Source: Vibrio bivalvicida
Lineage (GTDB): Bacteria; Pseudomonadota; Gammaproteobacteria; Enterobacterales; Vibrionaceae
Direction: 5' to 3'
Assembly (NCBI RefSeq): GCF_001399455.2
Contig: NZ_LLEI02000043.1
Location: 1-64,000, forward strand
Length of the DNA stretch: 64,000 nt
Each line of letters begins with the position of its first letter. Within the stretch, counting starts at the first letter, position 1. Under the pieces are notes generated by a model, which made no database searches, was not told the DNA's origin, and was given only the letters and a program-made list of their open reading frames with translations. Below, piece after piece: positions 1 through 7,702 of the stretch. Both the position numbers and the translations under genes were made by a program.

Positions 1-36
1 AGAACTGAACAGTATTGGGCTATTATGTATTCTCAC

Positions 37-177
37 CTAATTAAGCAACAAAGCCCTCTGAGGGTCGAGTGCGAGTCTGTTGGCAACAACGACGGCTGCC
101 CCTGAAGATATACCAGCTAATAAGCCTTCTTGAGACATCAAACTTTTTGTCATTGCAATAGCTTCATAGTGTCCCTC
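37..177 (-). pseudogene. Cysteine synthase C-terminal remnant
   Basis: Read on the minus strand, an open stretch of 47 codons contains EAIAMTKSLMSQEG followed by LLAGISSGAAV. This matches the pyridoxal-phosphate phosphate-binding region near the C-terminus of cysteine synthase (CysK/CysM family), where GISSGAAV is nearly invariant. The stretch is closed by a stop at both ends (178-180 upstream, 37-39 downstream) and has no start, so only a decayed internal fragment remains. It is too short to be functional. The identification rests on the motif and its spacing. Confidence 0.7.
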
Positions 178-470
178 CTAATCAGTGGGCTAATTTTATT
201 CGTTACCTCGATTACACTCTCTTTGGTGCCATATTTACAATGCAATTCTTGTTTTATTTTGTGAATGACCAAATAGAAATCTAGTTTTGATATAATCACA
301 TTTGGTTCGATCATTTTACTGTCTAAGCGTTTGATGTGATAATTATATTTGCTACTCGGAAAGCAATGTGGTTGTCAGTTATTAATTTCATAATATGATA
401 ATCAATTTCCGAACAGTCGGTTATTGTTTTAAATGTACAATTGTAACTTGTCATTTATATAGTCAGATTG
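178..470. other. AT-rich intergenic stretch, no feature recognised
   Basis: About 290 bases between the cysteine synthase remnant and the next small gene. Short open frames occur, but none has a ribosome binding site or recognisable protein. I see nothing else in it. Confidence 0.5.
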
Positions 471-710
471 TCACACAACAAAACTGTGTATTTTATTTTG
501 CTTTATCTTCCAATCTAGGTCACTTTCAAAGTACTCATAGCCCTTCTCTTTTACACTTAAGAATGTGCATCGCATCTTAAACTTGCTTCCAATGCTTCCA
601 GACCAATATAGAAACCCGTCATGTTCAATCAAGCTTAGTTCGTTTGGATTAAACCGATATTTTATTTGAAGAAATGTATTTAGCTTTATTATGTCGATAT
701 CTTGATCCAT
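471..710 (-). CDS. Small hypothetical protein, 79 aa
   Basis: I do not recognise this protein. Translation from ATG at 710 gives 79 residues rich in aromatic and charged residues (for example DGFLYWSGSIG near the middle), with no signal peptide or membrane segment. The ATG at 710 is preferred over the in-frame GTG at 719 because the purine-rich AAAGGGG lies at a normal distance from the ATG but overlaps the GTG. It sits alone in AT-rich accessory DNA beside a gene remnant, so it could be a transferred cargo gene or a spurious frame. Confidence 0.45.
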   Translation of the reverse strand: MDQDIDIIKLNTFLQIKYRFNPNELSLIEHDGFLYWSGSIGSKFKMRCTFLSVKEKGYEYFESDLDWKIKQNKIHSFVV

Positions 711-933
711 ATTTATCACCCCTTTCTAGATAAGTTTCGTTGATTTTAAGCGTGCAATTGACCAATCAACAAGTAAAGGTCGGTTAGTAATTAAATTTTA
801 ATATAAATTAATGTAAATTAATTGCCTATAGTGATCGTGATTCATTTAAGTTACACGAATTGTTAGTATTTTTGTTAGTAGTATGCTGGGGCTGTTGTCC
901 TAATGTTATGTTTGGAATAAATGGGTTATATTG

Positions 934-1503
934 ATGAAAGACGATGTTTGTTTAGGAGAAAAGAAGCTTCATCTGAGTGGGGATGTTTATTTGATTGAAG
1001 AGAGCCGCTCCGTAAAGAATAGTAGAAATGGATCCGAGGCTGTATTTTCATGTACGGAAGTAGCCATTATCAAAGAATTGGTGTTGGCTAGGGGGAAGGC
1101 ATTATCAAGACGTTATTTACTTGATAAATGCTGGAGTGGGCGTATTGTTACTAATACCTCTCTGAGTGTTGCGATAAATAAAATTCGAGAAAGATTTAAG
1201 AACATAGGTTTAAGGGATGCCATTATTACCGTTCCTAGGCACGGATACCAAATAAACTTGACGAGTGAAGAGAGGCTAGGTGTGGAGCCTCTATTTTTGG
1301 AAGAAAATTGTTGTGAGAAAGATAGTAGTATAATTAAGCCAATTGAATTAAGTGAGATGTTGAAGCTTGAAGATGAAGGAAATAATAAATGGGAGGGTCG
1401 ATTTCTTATCTCAGAGTTTATTAATGAATATCGAGAATACCTAATAATCTTGGTTTCATGGCTTTTGTCTACCATATTGATTACTCTATTTTTTTTCTGT
1501 TAG
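934..1503 (+). CDS. ToxR-like membrane-anchored winged-helix regulator lacking a periplasmic domain
   Basis: The 189-residue protein has an N-terminal OmpR/ToxR-type winged helix (about residues 30-108). The recognition-helix region reads SLSVAINKIRERF and the wing reads IITVPRHGYQI, the ToxR/CadC signature. A linker of about 60 residues leads to one hydrophobic segment at about 168-189 that ends the protein, with only about five residues after it. ToxR, TcpP and CadC carry a C-terminal periplasmic sensor after this helix; here it is missing. The ATG at 934 is chosen over TTG at 931. The next gene starts 21 bases later and encodes a small membrane protein, the arrangement of toxRS, tcpPH and vtrAC. 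Sensing may therefore rest with the partner (inference). Targets unknown. Confidence 0.8.
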   Translation: MKDDVCLGEKKLHLSGDVYLIEESRSVKNSRNGSEAVFSCTEVAIIKELVLARGKALSRRYLLDKCWSGRIVTNTSLSVAINKIRERFKNIGLRDAIITVPRHGYQINLTSEERLGVEPLFLEENCCEKDSSIIKPIELSEMLKLEDEGNNKWEGRFLISEFINEYREYLIILVSWLLSTILITLFFFC

Positions 1504-1524
1504 TTTTAATTTTTGGTGGTAAAA

Positions 1525-1989
1525 ATGCAGTTATTGTATAACGTAAAGCTTATTTACGGTGGTTTTTTACTTTCGGGATTTTCTTTTTTAATTTTTGGTG
1601 TCGTAAGTGCAGTTTTTTGCAATGATACCTATGTATTTAGTAAAGAAATTGGAAAAGGTGATGATCAGAATCCTTCAATGGTTGAAGAGTTTAGTTTTAG
1701 TTTTGTAAGAGGAGAGGTTAAATCGAGATATATTCTCTATCAGGGTTATGATTCATTGATGTATATCGATTATAATGGGTATTATTTGAAGTTTTTTTCG
1801 ACTTATATTACGGTTTCTATTGCTTCAATACGTAAAGGAGCGAACATATCCTCTCAAGTAAAGTTAAAAAAAATTAAAATCTACTCTGATGGAGATGGAC
1901 TTGTGCTAGATATGGATATACCTACTCTTTTAATAGACAATCAGGTTGTCAGAGAGTCAGCAATAAAATTTCAGCAGAAACTTACCTAA
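1525..1989 (+). CDS. Small single-pass membrane protein, putative ToxS/VtrC-like partner
   Basis: The 154-residue product has one hydrophobic segment near residues 11-33 (GGFLLSGFSFLIFGVVSAVF) and then about 120 polar residues predicted to lie in the periplasm, rich in beta-prone and aromatic residues. I recognise no family by sequence. ToxS, TcpH and VtrC are also small, fast-evolving membrane proteins encoded just downstream of a ToxR-like regulator, and this gene is placed the same way. ATG 1525 is preferred because GGTGG lies five bases upstream. Codon use is AT-rich, like its partner. A role as co-sensor or stabiliser is inferred from position only. Confidence 0.6.
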   Translation: MQLLYNVKLIYGGFLLSGFSFLIFGVVSAVFCNDTYVFSKEIGKGDDQNPSMVEEFSFSFVRGEVKSRYILYQGYDSLMYIDYNGYYLKFFSTYITVSIASIRKGANISSQVKLKKIKIYSDGDGLVLDMDIPTLLIDNQVVRESAIKFQQKLT

Positions 1990-2118
1990 GGGTTTGTATA
2001 CAAATCGCTTGCTGTGAGGAATATTCTTCGGTTTCTATTTTGCCACTTCTACTCGTAGAACGTTGCTTTATTTTTAGCTCGAGGGCAATGGGATTCGGAT
2101 ATTACCTTCTCTGTCAAA

Positions 2119-2151
2119 AAATACACCCGCGAGATAACTGCGGGTGTATTT
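2119..2151. terminator. Bidirectional rho-independent terminator
   Basis: A perfect 12-bp stem (AAATACACCCGC / GCGGGTGTATTT) with a nine-base loop, A-rich on the left and followed by TGTTTT on the right. It lies between convergent genes and can serve both the membrane regulator pair and the glycosyltransferase operon. Confidence 0.9.
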
Positions 2152-2244
2152 GTTTTAACAGTAGGCTCACGCCTGACAATGAACTTAGGTACTAATTAAT
2201 TCGTCTTAGCTATTACCATTTGTGAGCCAATATTGACTTTGCGA

Positions 2245-3579
2245 TCAGAATACTGTGCTGAGTATATCGCCAAGCGCCTTGTAAGAAAGCGAACTCTGAC
2301 CAATGGTGTAGTTTTCTAGCATATGCTGCTGACGTAGCGTGTTATCGAATAGATAGCTTTCGGTCTGCTCTGCAGCACTGTCGATACGTTCTGGAGACAC
2401 TTGAGCTAGATTATTGGCATCCCAGCTTAGCTCTTCTCCTAGATCAATGATGTGAAAGCCAAAGTGTTCAATATCTGTCTTGTATACTGGGTAGCGATAA
2501 ACGACCTGCGGAACATTGGCGATCAAGCCTTCAAGGAATTGGTTCCCCCAACCTTCAAGCCAGCTTGGATAGGTTACAATATCAGCGTGGACATACGCAT
2601 CCCACAATGAGTAGGTTTTGATGCCGCTTTTGTTACCACGCGAGTGCTCGATACGATGGTTAATATCAAGCAAAGTCACATTCATCTGGTGTGCTTTCGC
2701 TTTGAGTTTATCGTAGTATTCATCCTCTTCATTCATACCTGCAAGAACAAGGATGATTTGGCTATCGGGCTGAATTTGTTGCCCACTATAGAGAGTCCTA
2801 CCGGCCCAGTCAGGGAGCTTTTTGTTTAGTGCAGCAATGAGATCAATGGCGAGCTCTATGCCTTTACGTGCCACAATTCGCGTGGCTTGCAGGATAACAA
2901 TGTCCTGATCTCGAATGCCAAATTCACTTCTAAGATCTTGATTATAGTCATCGATCTTCCAGTCAGAATGGTCAAAGTCGAATACATTGGGTACAACAGT
3001 CGACTCATAGCCTGTCGCATTTTTTAATGATTCCTTAGCTAACTTGTTGATGACGCAGTGCTTGTCTTGCGGGCGTTGTGGAGGAAAGTGCTTGTCGAGT
3101 ATCTGCTGAATGCTTGGGTAGCAAGGCTGACTAAACTTCTCACGTTCCCAGTGAAAATCGTGGTGGTGATTGACCACTTTAACCCCAGTGTTCTCGATTG
3201 CTTTTTCTAGACCAATTGCGGCGGGTAAGCTGTGCCCAACAGCGAAGATATTGTTGGGTACAATCACATCGATATTGAGTTTTTCTATGATTGCCGTGGC
3301 TTGAGACGCGATCTCTTCAGCTTGAGAGTAAATGGCTTCAAGCAGAGACTGTTCAGTTTCAAAGTACTGAGGTGCAATGAACGCATCTTGAGTAATCTTG
3401 GCATTGAGTTCGTCTTCATAGCGCAGAGCCTTGATGCATTCTGCTTCAACACTGCCTGAACTCCCCGCCATATAAAAGACTTGATGCCCTTGTTGCTCAA
3501 GCGCCCATTTCCATTTATCCATCTCAAGTGAAACGCCATCTGTTTCTCCGACACGATAGTGAGTTAACAAAATTCTCAT
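2245..3579 (-). CDS. GT4-type glycosyltransferase (retaining, GT-B fold)
   Basis: The 444-residue protein has the GT-B layout of family 4 transferases. The N-terminal acceptor domain begins MRILLTHYRVGETDG and carries the unusual HHHDFHWER near residue 138. The C-terminal donor domain has ATRIVARKG, and the YPSWLEGWGNQFLEG segment near 340 supplies the E-x7-E type donor-binding motif. There is no signal peptide, so it is cytosolic. It starts three bases after the glycosidase-like gene and is the last gene of that operon. A transferase inside an uptake locus is unexpected; it may make the substrate, build storage glycoside, or run in reverse as a sugar-nucleotide-forming lyase. Family sure, donor and acceptor unknown. 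Confidence 0.8.
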   Translation of the reverse strand: MRILLTHYRVGETDGVSLEMDKWKWALEQQGHQVFYMAGSSGSVEAECIKALRYEDELNAKITQDAFIAPQYFETEQSLLEAIYSQAEEIASQATAIIEKLNIDVIVPNNIFAVGHSLPAAIGLEKAIENTGVKVVNHHHDFHWEREKFSQPCYPSIQQILDKHFPPQRPQDKHCVINKLAKESLKNATGYESTVVPNVFDFDHSDWKIDDYNQDLRSEFGIRDQDIVILQATRIVARKGIELAIDLIAALNKKLPDWAGRTLYSGQQIQPDSQIILVLAGMNEEDEYYDKLKAKAHQMNVTLLDINHRIEHSRGNKSGIKTYSLWDAYVHADIVTYPSWLEGWGNQFLEGLIANVPQVVYRYPVYKTDIEHFGFHIIDLGEELSWDANNLAQVSPERIDSAAEQTESYLFDNTLRQQHMLENYTIGQSSLSYKALGDILSTVF

Positions 3580-3582
3580 AAC

Positions 3583-5184
3583 TTATAGTTCCATAACAAC
3601 TGTAGAGTAAAGGTTTAATCCTTGTTCATCGTTACCCGGAGCATTTCGGCTTCCAGCAGCAACGCGATTTAAAATATCCATTGAAACATCGCCGTCTTGT
3701 ACCTCTACCGCGTATGCTTTCATCGCCGAGCCACCATCGATTGAGATGGCATTTCGTATTGTCTCACCGTCGAAGAAGTCTATGTCTGATTGCGCTAAGC
3801 GATTCACAAGGTTCGCGACGTCGACAATATTTACCCCGACGCTCATTTCGTGCCGCCCATCAAACAGCAGATACCCTACATGGTTGTCAGTTTCAATGAA
3901 TAAACCACCAGGTTCGCGGATAATAGCGTCAAAGTTATTGGTTTCTTTCCCCGTACGTGACAGAGCAGCGTCAGTTTTTGCGACTTCATCTAGGGCCTTT
4001 TCTGCTTGCTGGGCACTAAATTGAGCTCCGGTTGGAACGATACTTTGTCCGTCTATAACCGACGGCACCAACCCACCTAGTATCTGGGTATACTCGGAGA
4101 AATCACAATTGTGCGAATATGGCCTCACAGAAACAGGAGTTTGGGCTGGCAATCCGTTGGGGTAGAGCTGGTTAAACTGCTCAGTTTTAAGTGACAGCAC
4201 GGCACCAAAAGAAGGCAACGGACATTCGCCATACCAAACCTTAACTACTTGCTCATACGGCTTTTGCCCCTCTCCCTGATTGCTAATGAAAATATTGACG
4301 CGATCGTTCACGTCCAGCATAGGGGCGAAGGTGCCTAAGGAGCCCTGGTATTCAAAGGGATAGCTGGCATTAAATAGGGCAACGTCAAGTTGTCCAACCT
4401 GGTCCATCGGTGGGTTAATGTTCTCTGCCGTGATGGTGTGGCCCGCGATGGTAATGTCGTAGGCGTAGTTACGAATATTAGGTAGAACCTTGACTTCACC
4501 GCTATGTTTAATGCCAATTGCAGCACTATGTGCACTGTCAAATCCTGCCGTTTCAATATTGCCTTGTGCGTCGGTAAAGCAGTAAAAACCCAAATAGGAA
4601 AGTATTTCTGGCAGCTGATAGTCAGGATTAGAATAGCGATTCTGGTGTGACCATCTATGAGTACCAATGTTAAGGTCTCGGGTCATGAAGTAACCTAGAT
4701 TACCGACTAAACCGCGAAATGAAGGACCAACATTGAGCCTATCTCTTAAATTCGCCAGTTGATTGCCAGAGAAATGATAGCCGACATGAGTCTTTTTCAG
4801 GTTCCGTTGTTTTATCCACGCAAGAGTGACTGACGTACTTGCTAGCGGTTTGGGCAACTCAATAGGGGTATAACCATCCGTGCTTGGAAGTGAGTTTGGA
4901 TCAAAATGTGGCATTTCAAAATGGATGCGTTTTAATTCAATTTCAGGCTGTGATCTTTCGGTTGCACCAAACCTTGCTTTTAAATCGGTTTCGAAAGTCG
5001 TTTCAGTATTAGGGTGAAGTGGATTACCAAGTGGTCCTCGAGCCATCTTGAATCCAGTTATTGGCTCTGAATTAAAGTAAGCGCCGGCAGCGATGGATTG
5101 TGGTTTCCAATGCTGTTTCGCAAGCTTCTGGTAATGTTTTAACGAATTTTGCTTAGTTTTCGGGCTATGTGTCTGATTTTTCAT
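3583..5184 (-). CDS. NAGPA-like phosphodiester glycosidase family protein
   Basis: The C-terminal third (about residues 400-533) reads like the phosphodiester glycosidase domain of human NAGPA and bacterial relatives: LLFDGRHEMSVGV, then AISIDGGSAMKAYAV and LNRVAAGSRNAPG, corresponding to the family's DGR...S.G, LDGGGS and NRP...R elements. One glycine of the DGGGS motif is missing. The N-terminal 390 residues are less familiar and may hold the rest of the fold plus a family-specific extension. There is no obvious signal peptide, which suggests a cytosolic enzyme. The family hydrolyses sugar-1-phosphodiesters. The gene lies 64 bases after the ROK regulator gene and directly before the glycosyltransferase. 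The start has a poor ribosome binding site, so a downstream start is possible. Confidence 0.65.
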   Translation of the reverse strand: MKNQTHSPKTKQNSLKHYQKLAKQHWKPQSIAAGAYFNSEPITGFKMARGPLGNPLHPNTETTFETDLKARFGATERSQPEIELKRIHFEMPHFDPNSLPSTDGYTPIELPKPLASTSVTLAWIKQRNLKKTHVGYHFSGNQLANLRDRLNVGPSFRGLVGNLGYFMTRDLNIGTHRWSHQNRYSNPDYQLPEILSYLGFYCFTDAQGNIETAGFDSAHSAAIGIKHSGEVKVLPNIRNYAYDITIAGHTITAENINPPMDQVGQLDVALFNASYPFEYQGSLGTFAPMLDVNDRVNIFISNQGEGQKPYEQVVKVWYGECPLPSFGAVLSLKTEQFNQLYPNGLPAQTPVSVRPYSHNCDFSEYTQILGGLVPSVIDGQSIVPTGAQFSAQQAEKALDEVAKTDAALSRTGKETNNFDAIIREPGGLFIETDNHVGYLLFDGRHEMSVGVNIVDVANLVNRLAQSDIDFFDGETIRNAISIDGGSAMKAYAVEVQDGDVSMDILNRVAAGSRNAPGNDEQGLNLYSTVVMEL

Positions 5185-5220
5185 GGGCGATTTACACGAT
5201 TGGGAACAGGTTTTTTAGAA

Positions 5221-5240
5221 GGGTGCGGCTAACCGCACCC
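5221..5240 (-). other. Intercistronic hairpin between regulator and glycosidase genes
   Basis: Perfect 8-bp GC-rich stem GGGTGCGG / CCGCACCC with a four-base loop, between the ROK gene and the glycosidase-like gene. On the minus strand it is followed by TTCTAAAAAA rather than a U-tract, so it is more likely an RNA stability or processing element than a terminator. Confidence 0.6.
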
Positions 5241-5248
5241 ATATGAGT

Positions 5249-6358
5249 TTATGATGTAGAATAGGCCAACTGGTATAGAGGTATCATGGCGGCACCTGTT
5301 GCGGCCATTTTGTCGCCAGAGAGTGTCGCTGGTGTAATGTTGGGCATAACTTCTTCATCTTCGAGGTAGTGCTGTAGCGAATTGATGCTTGCACTATGTA
5401 GATCTTTGACTAATTGAGAGGGAAGGAGCCCGCCGACAATGATCTCTTCCGGGTCACAGATGGCGCGAATGGCTTGCAGTGCAGAAACCAACTGTTGTTG
5501 AGCGTTTTTCTTCCATTCGGTGACTTTTTCTGGGTTCTTGGCTAGCAAGGTTGATAGAATTTCTTCACGGTGTGGGCTTGGATCTGACATACCCAGATAG
5601 TCATATAAACAAGACAAAGATGGACGATTATTGCGATCGGGAAACAATTTACCGATACGACCGGCGTTCCCGCCTGCACCACGATAGGTTTGGCCATTAA
5701 AGAAGTGACCACCTCCAATACCATAACCTAGGTAGAGATAGAAAAAGTTGGCATGACGAGCACGTTTTGAGCGTACAGATTCGCCAAGCGCTGCTGCGTT
5801 ACCATCGTTGTCTATCCAGCATGGGCAATTAAATTGATCACCAATACGTTTTGGAATATCGATCTCTTCCCATTTTTTTAAATGTGGCGGCATTGTGATG
5901 TTATTGCTGCCTTGAACAAAGTTACAGCTGGTGGTCATTCCAATTCCGATCAGCTTGGCAAACTCTTCTTCGAATGCTTTCGAAGTGACTTTGAGCAAGT
6001 CAGACAGCTCCTCAATGGCGGATTCAGGGTCAGAAAAAATACCGCGAATAGCACGTGAGAAGACGCTTTCACCTGTGAAGTCGACTAGCTCGATACTGAT
6101 CTTCTCAAGTTCAATATTGATACCTAGGCTGTATGCAGCGTTTGGGTTTATCCCTAACTCAATCCCTGGCTGACCACGTGAGCCTTTCTGCTTACCAGTG
6201 ACTTTAATCAGCTCGTCATCCAGCATCTTCTTAGTGATTTTTGTTATCGCTGCTGGTGTCAGGCCACTTTTTTCTGCGATAGCGGCACGTGTTGTTGGTG
6301 CATTGCGATGAATTATCGATAGTATTTGACGCTGTGTACCGGAGCCAAAATCAATCAC
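5249..6358 (-). CDS. ROK-family transcriptional regulator
   Basis: The protein of about 369 residues starts with a MarR/NagC-type winged helix (about residues 10-60, TRAAIAEKSGLTPAAITK) followed by an actin-like ROK domain with DNDGNAAALGES and GYGIGGGHFFNG. The ROK kinase motif GxxGExGH reads GGNAGRIGKL and the CxCGxxGCxE zinc motif is absent, so it should be a regulator, not a kinase, and differs from NagC and Mlc, which keep the zinc site. GTG at 6358 is chosen because AAGGA lies six bases upstream; the TTG at 6364 abuts that site. It heads the operon with the glycosidase and transferase and probably controls the whole locus in response to a sugar or sugar phosphate (inference). Confidence 0.85.
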   Translation of the reverse strand: MIDFGSGTQRQILSIIHRNAPTTRAAIAEKSGLTPAAITKITKKMLDDELIKVTGKQKGSRGQPGIELGINPNAAYSLGINIELEKISIELVDFTGESVFSRAIRGIFSDPESAIEELSDLLKVTSKAFEEEFAKLIGIGMTTSCNFVQGSNNITMPPHLKKWEEIDIPKRIGDQFNCPCWIDNDGNAAALGESVRSKRARHANFFYLYLGYGIGGGHFFNGQTYRGAGGNAGRIGKLFPDRNNRPSLSCLYDYLGMSDPSPHREEILSTLLAKNPEKVTEWKKNAQQQLVSALQAIRAICDPEEIIVGGLLPSQLVKDLHSASINSLQHYLEDEEVMPNITPATLSGDKMAATGAAMIPLYQLAYSTS

Positions 6359-6404
6359 ATTCAATCCTTAACCGTTTGGGTCTAATTTCTTATTATTCAT
6401 CCGC

Positions 6405-6414
6405 TGGTTAACCA
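6405..6414. promoter_or_regulatory. Candidate ROK operator (TGGTTAACCA)
   Basis: A perfect 10-bp palindrome about 45 bases upstream of the ROK gene start. The core TTAACCAA also occurs within the palindrome at 10567-10579 upstream of the ABC transporter operon. Assignment to the ROK protein is inference. Confidence 0.4.
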
Positions 6415-6507
6415 AACAAACTCTACGTATTTTGTTGGTGATACTGCCAATGGACACTACTATTTGATTAATCACCTGAGCATTAAGATTCAAGTGGCTA
6501 ATCAAAT

Positions 6508-6529
6508 AGGCTCGATCGAAATCGAGCCT
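6508..6529 (-). terminator. Hairpin with UUCG tetraloop after the binding-protein gene
   Basis: On the minus strand AGGCTCGAT-TTCG-ATCGAGCCT forms a 9-bp stem closed by a TTCG loop, six bases after the binding-protein stop codon. The following tail is only moderately U-rich. It shares bases with a second 11-bp inverted repeat (arms 6460-6470 and 6499-6509), so alternative folds are possible. It separates the transporter operon from the ROK operon. Confidence 0.7.
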
Positions 6530-6535
6530 GAATTA

Positions 6536-7651
6536 TTACATTAATACATTCTCTACAAACGCTTTTTTCGCCTCAGTTGCGTACTCTGATGTAAAGAACT
6601 CAGAGCTGTATGAACGTTGCGTGCTATCGACCAGTGCGTTGGAGTCATCCGCATCTGGGTGTTGAGGTGCTGCACCGAAGACAGTGTTTAGTCCTGTCTG
6701 AGCCTGCGCTGAGGTAATCCAATGAATGAAGACAGCGGCGGCCGCTTTGTTTTTAGCGTTCTTTGGAATCATGATAATATTACCGCCACCTGGCATGCCA
6801 AACTCTGGAATGTAGAATTTAATTCGTTGCGTGATCGCTCCATCTTTCTGTAAACCTGCTAAATGATCTTCCCATGCAGGAGCCATCGCAATTTCACCAT
6901 CGTTGATGCGGGTCAGGCTGTCAGCGTTAGAGGCGGTGATGATAATGTTGTCTTTTTGCTCTTCAAACCAGTGCCACGTCTTAGACCATTGCGTCATCGC
7001 TGTCTTGTCCATGGTGCTTTGGAAGTAAGCCTCGCTATTGCCTGACACGTGGTAGATAGCGCGCTGAATGAACGCATTACCTGCACCACCTTTGTTCGGG
7101 TCGTTGACACCAAATTGCTCGGGATGTTTTTCAATCCATTGAGTTAACTGATCAAAAGATTGCGGTAGCGCTTTCTCATCAACACGCATTGGGTCATAAG
7201 CAAAACCGGTCTGGTTACCCCAAAACGCGTAAGCATACCCTTGGGTATTGACTCCGACTAAGTTGGTGCGCAACTTGTCACTTCCAGGAATAATATCAGT
7301 AAGCGGGCCATAGACAACGTTGCTTTGAATCATCATTGGCAGTTTGACGGTGTCCAATGCCATCACGTCAATGGTTCCCTGATCTTTGCGTGCTTCAGCG
7401 AGTAGTTTGTTGCGGTTACCTGCTTCATTTCCCTCAGGTACACGCACCTTAATGCCATACTCTTTCTCGAATGAACGGAAAAACTTACGGAATTCTGGTT
7501 GAAGGTACCAAATGTAGGCGTTGACCATTTTTTCTTTTTTTGCTTGCTTGACGATTTGATCCCAAGTCATAGTGTTTAGGTCATAAGCAAAAGTGTTAGC
7601 CGATAGACTGGCAGTTGTTGCTATAGCAGCGGTAAGAAGGAGTTTTTTCAT
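6536..7651 (-). CDS. ABC transporter periplasmic substrate-binding protein
   Basis: The 371-residue protein has a clear signal peptide (MKKLLLTAAIATTASLSANT, cleavage near AFA-YD), then a type-2 periplasmic binding fold of the FbpA/PotD/AfuA class, seen in segments such as GTIDVMALDTVKLP and YAFWGNQTGFAYDP. It is the last gene of the importer operon, 51 bases after the second permease gene. Members of this class bind ferric ion, polyamines, 2-aminoethylphosphonate or, in AfuA, hexose phosphates. Genes for mannose-phosphate enzymes and a phosphodiester glycosidase nearby make a phosphorylated sugar or sugar phosphodiester the best guess. The ligand is not determined by the sequence. Confidence 0.85.
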   Translation of the reverse strand: MKKLLLTAAIATTASLSANTFAYDLNTMTWDQIVKQAKKEKMVNAYIWYLQPEFRKFFRSFEKEYGIKVRVPEGNEAGNRNKLLAEARKDQGTIDVMALDTVKLPMMIQSNVVYGPLTDIIPGSDKLRTNLVGVNTQGYAYAFWGNQTGFAYDPMRVDEKALPQSFDQLTQWIEKHPEQFGVNDPNKGGAGNAFIQRAIYHVSGNSEAYFQSTMDKTAMTQWSKTWHWFEEQKDNIIITASNADSLTRINDGEIAMAPAWEDHLAGLQKDGAITQRIKFYIPEFGMPGGGNIIMIPKNAKNKAAAAVFIHWITSAQAQTGLNTVFGAAPQHPDADDSNALVDSTQRSYSSEFFTSEYATEAKKAFVENVLM

Positions 7652-7702
7652 TGTTGTGTCTCTTTATAATTTTCTGTTTATAGGGGTACAGCTTGTTATG
7701 AT

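Noticed and set aside
395..580. Plus-strand 61-codon open frame opposite the small hypothetical gene
   Set aside because: Overlaps a better-supported minus-strand frame, and its cysteine-rich translation looks random.
1113..1475. Antisense 120-codon open frame within the ToxR-like gene
   Set aside because: It is the reverse frame of a gene with a clear winged-helix domain; no start signal.
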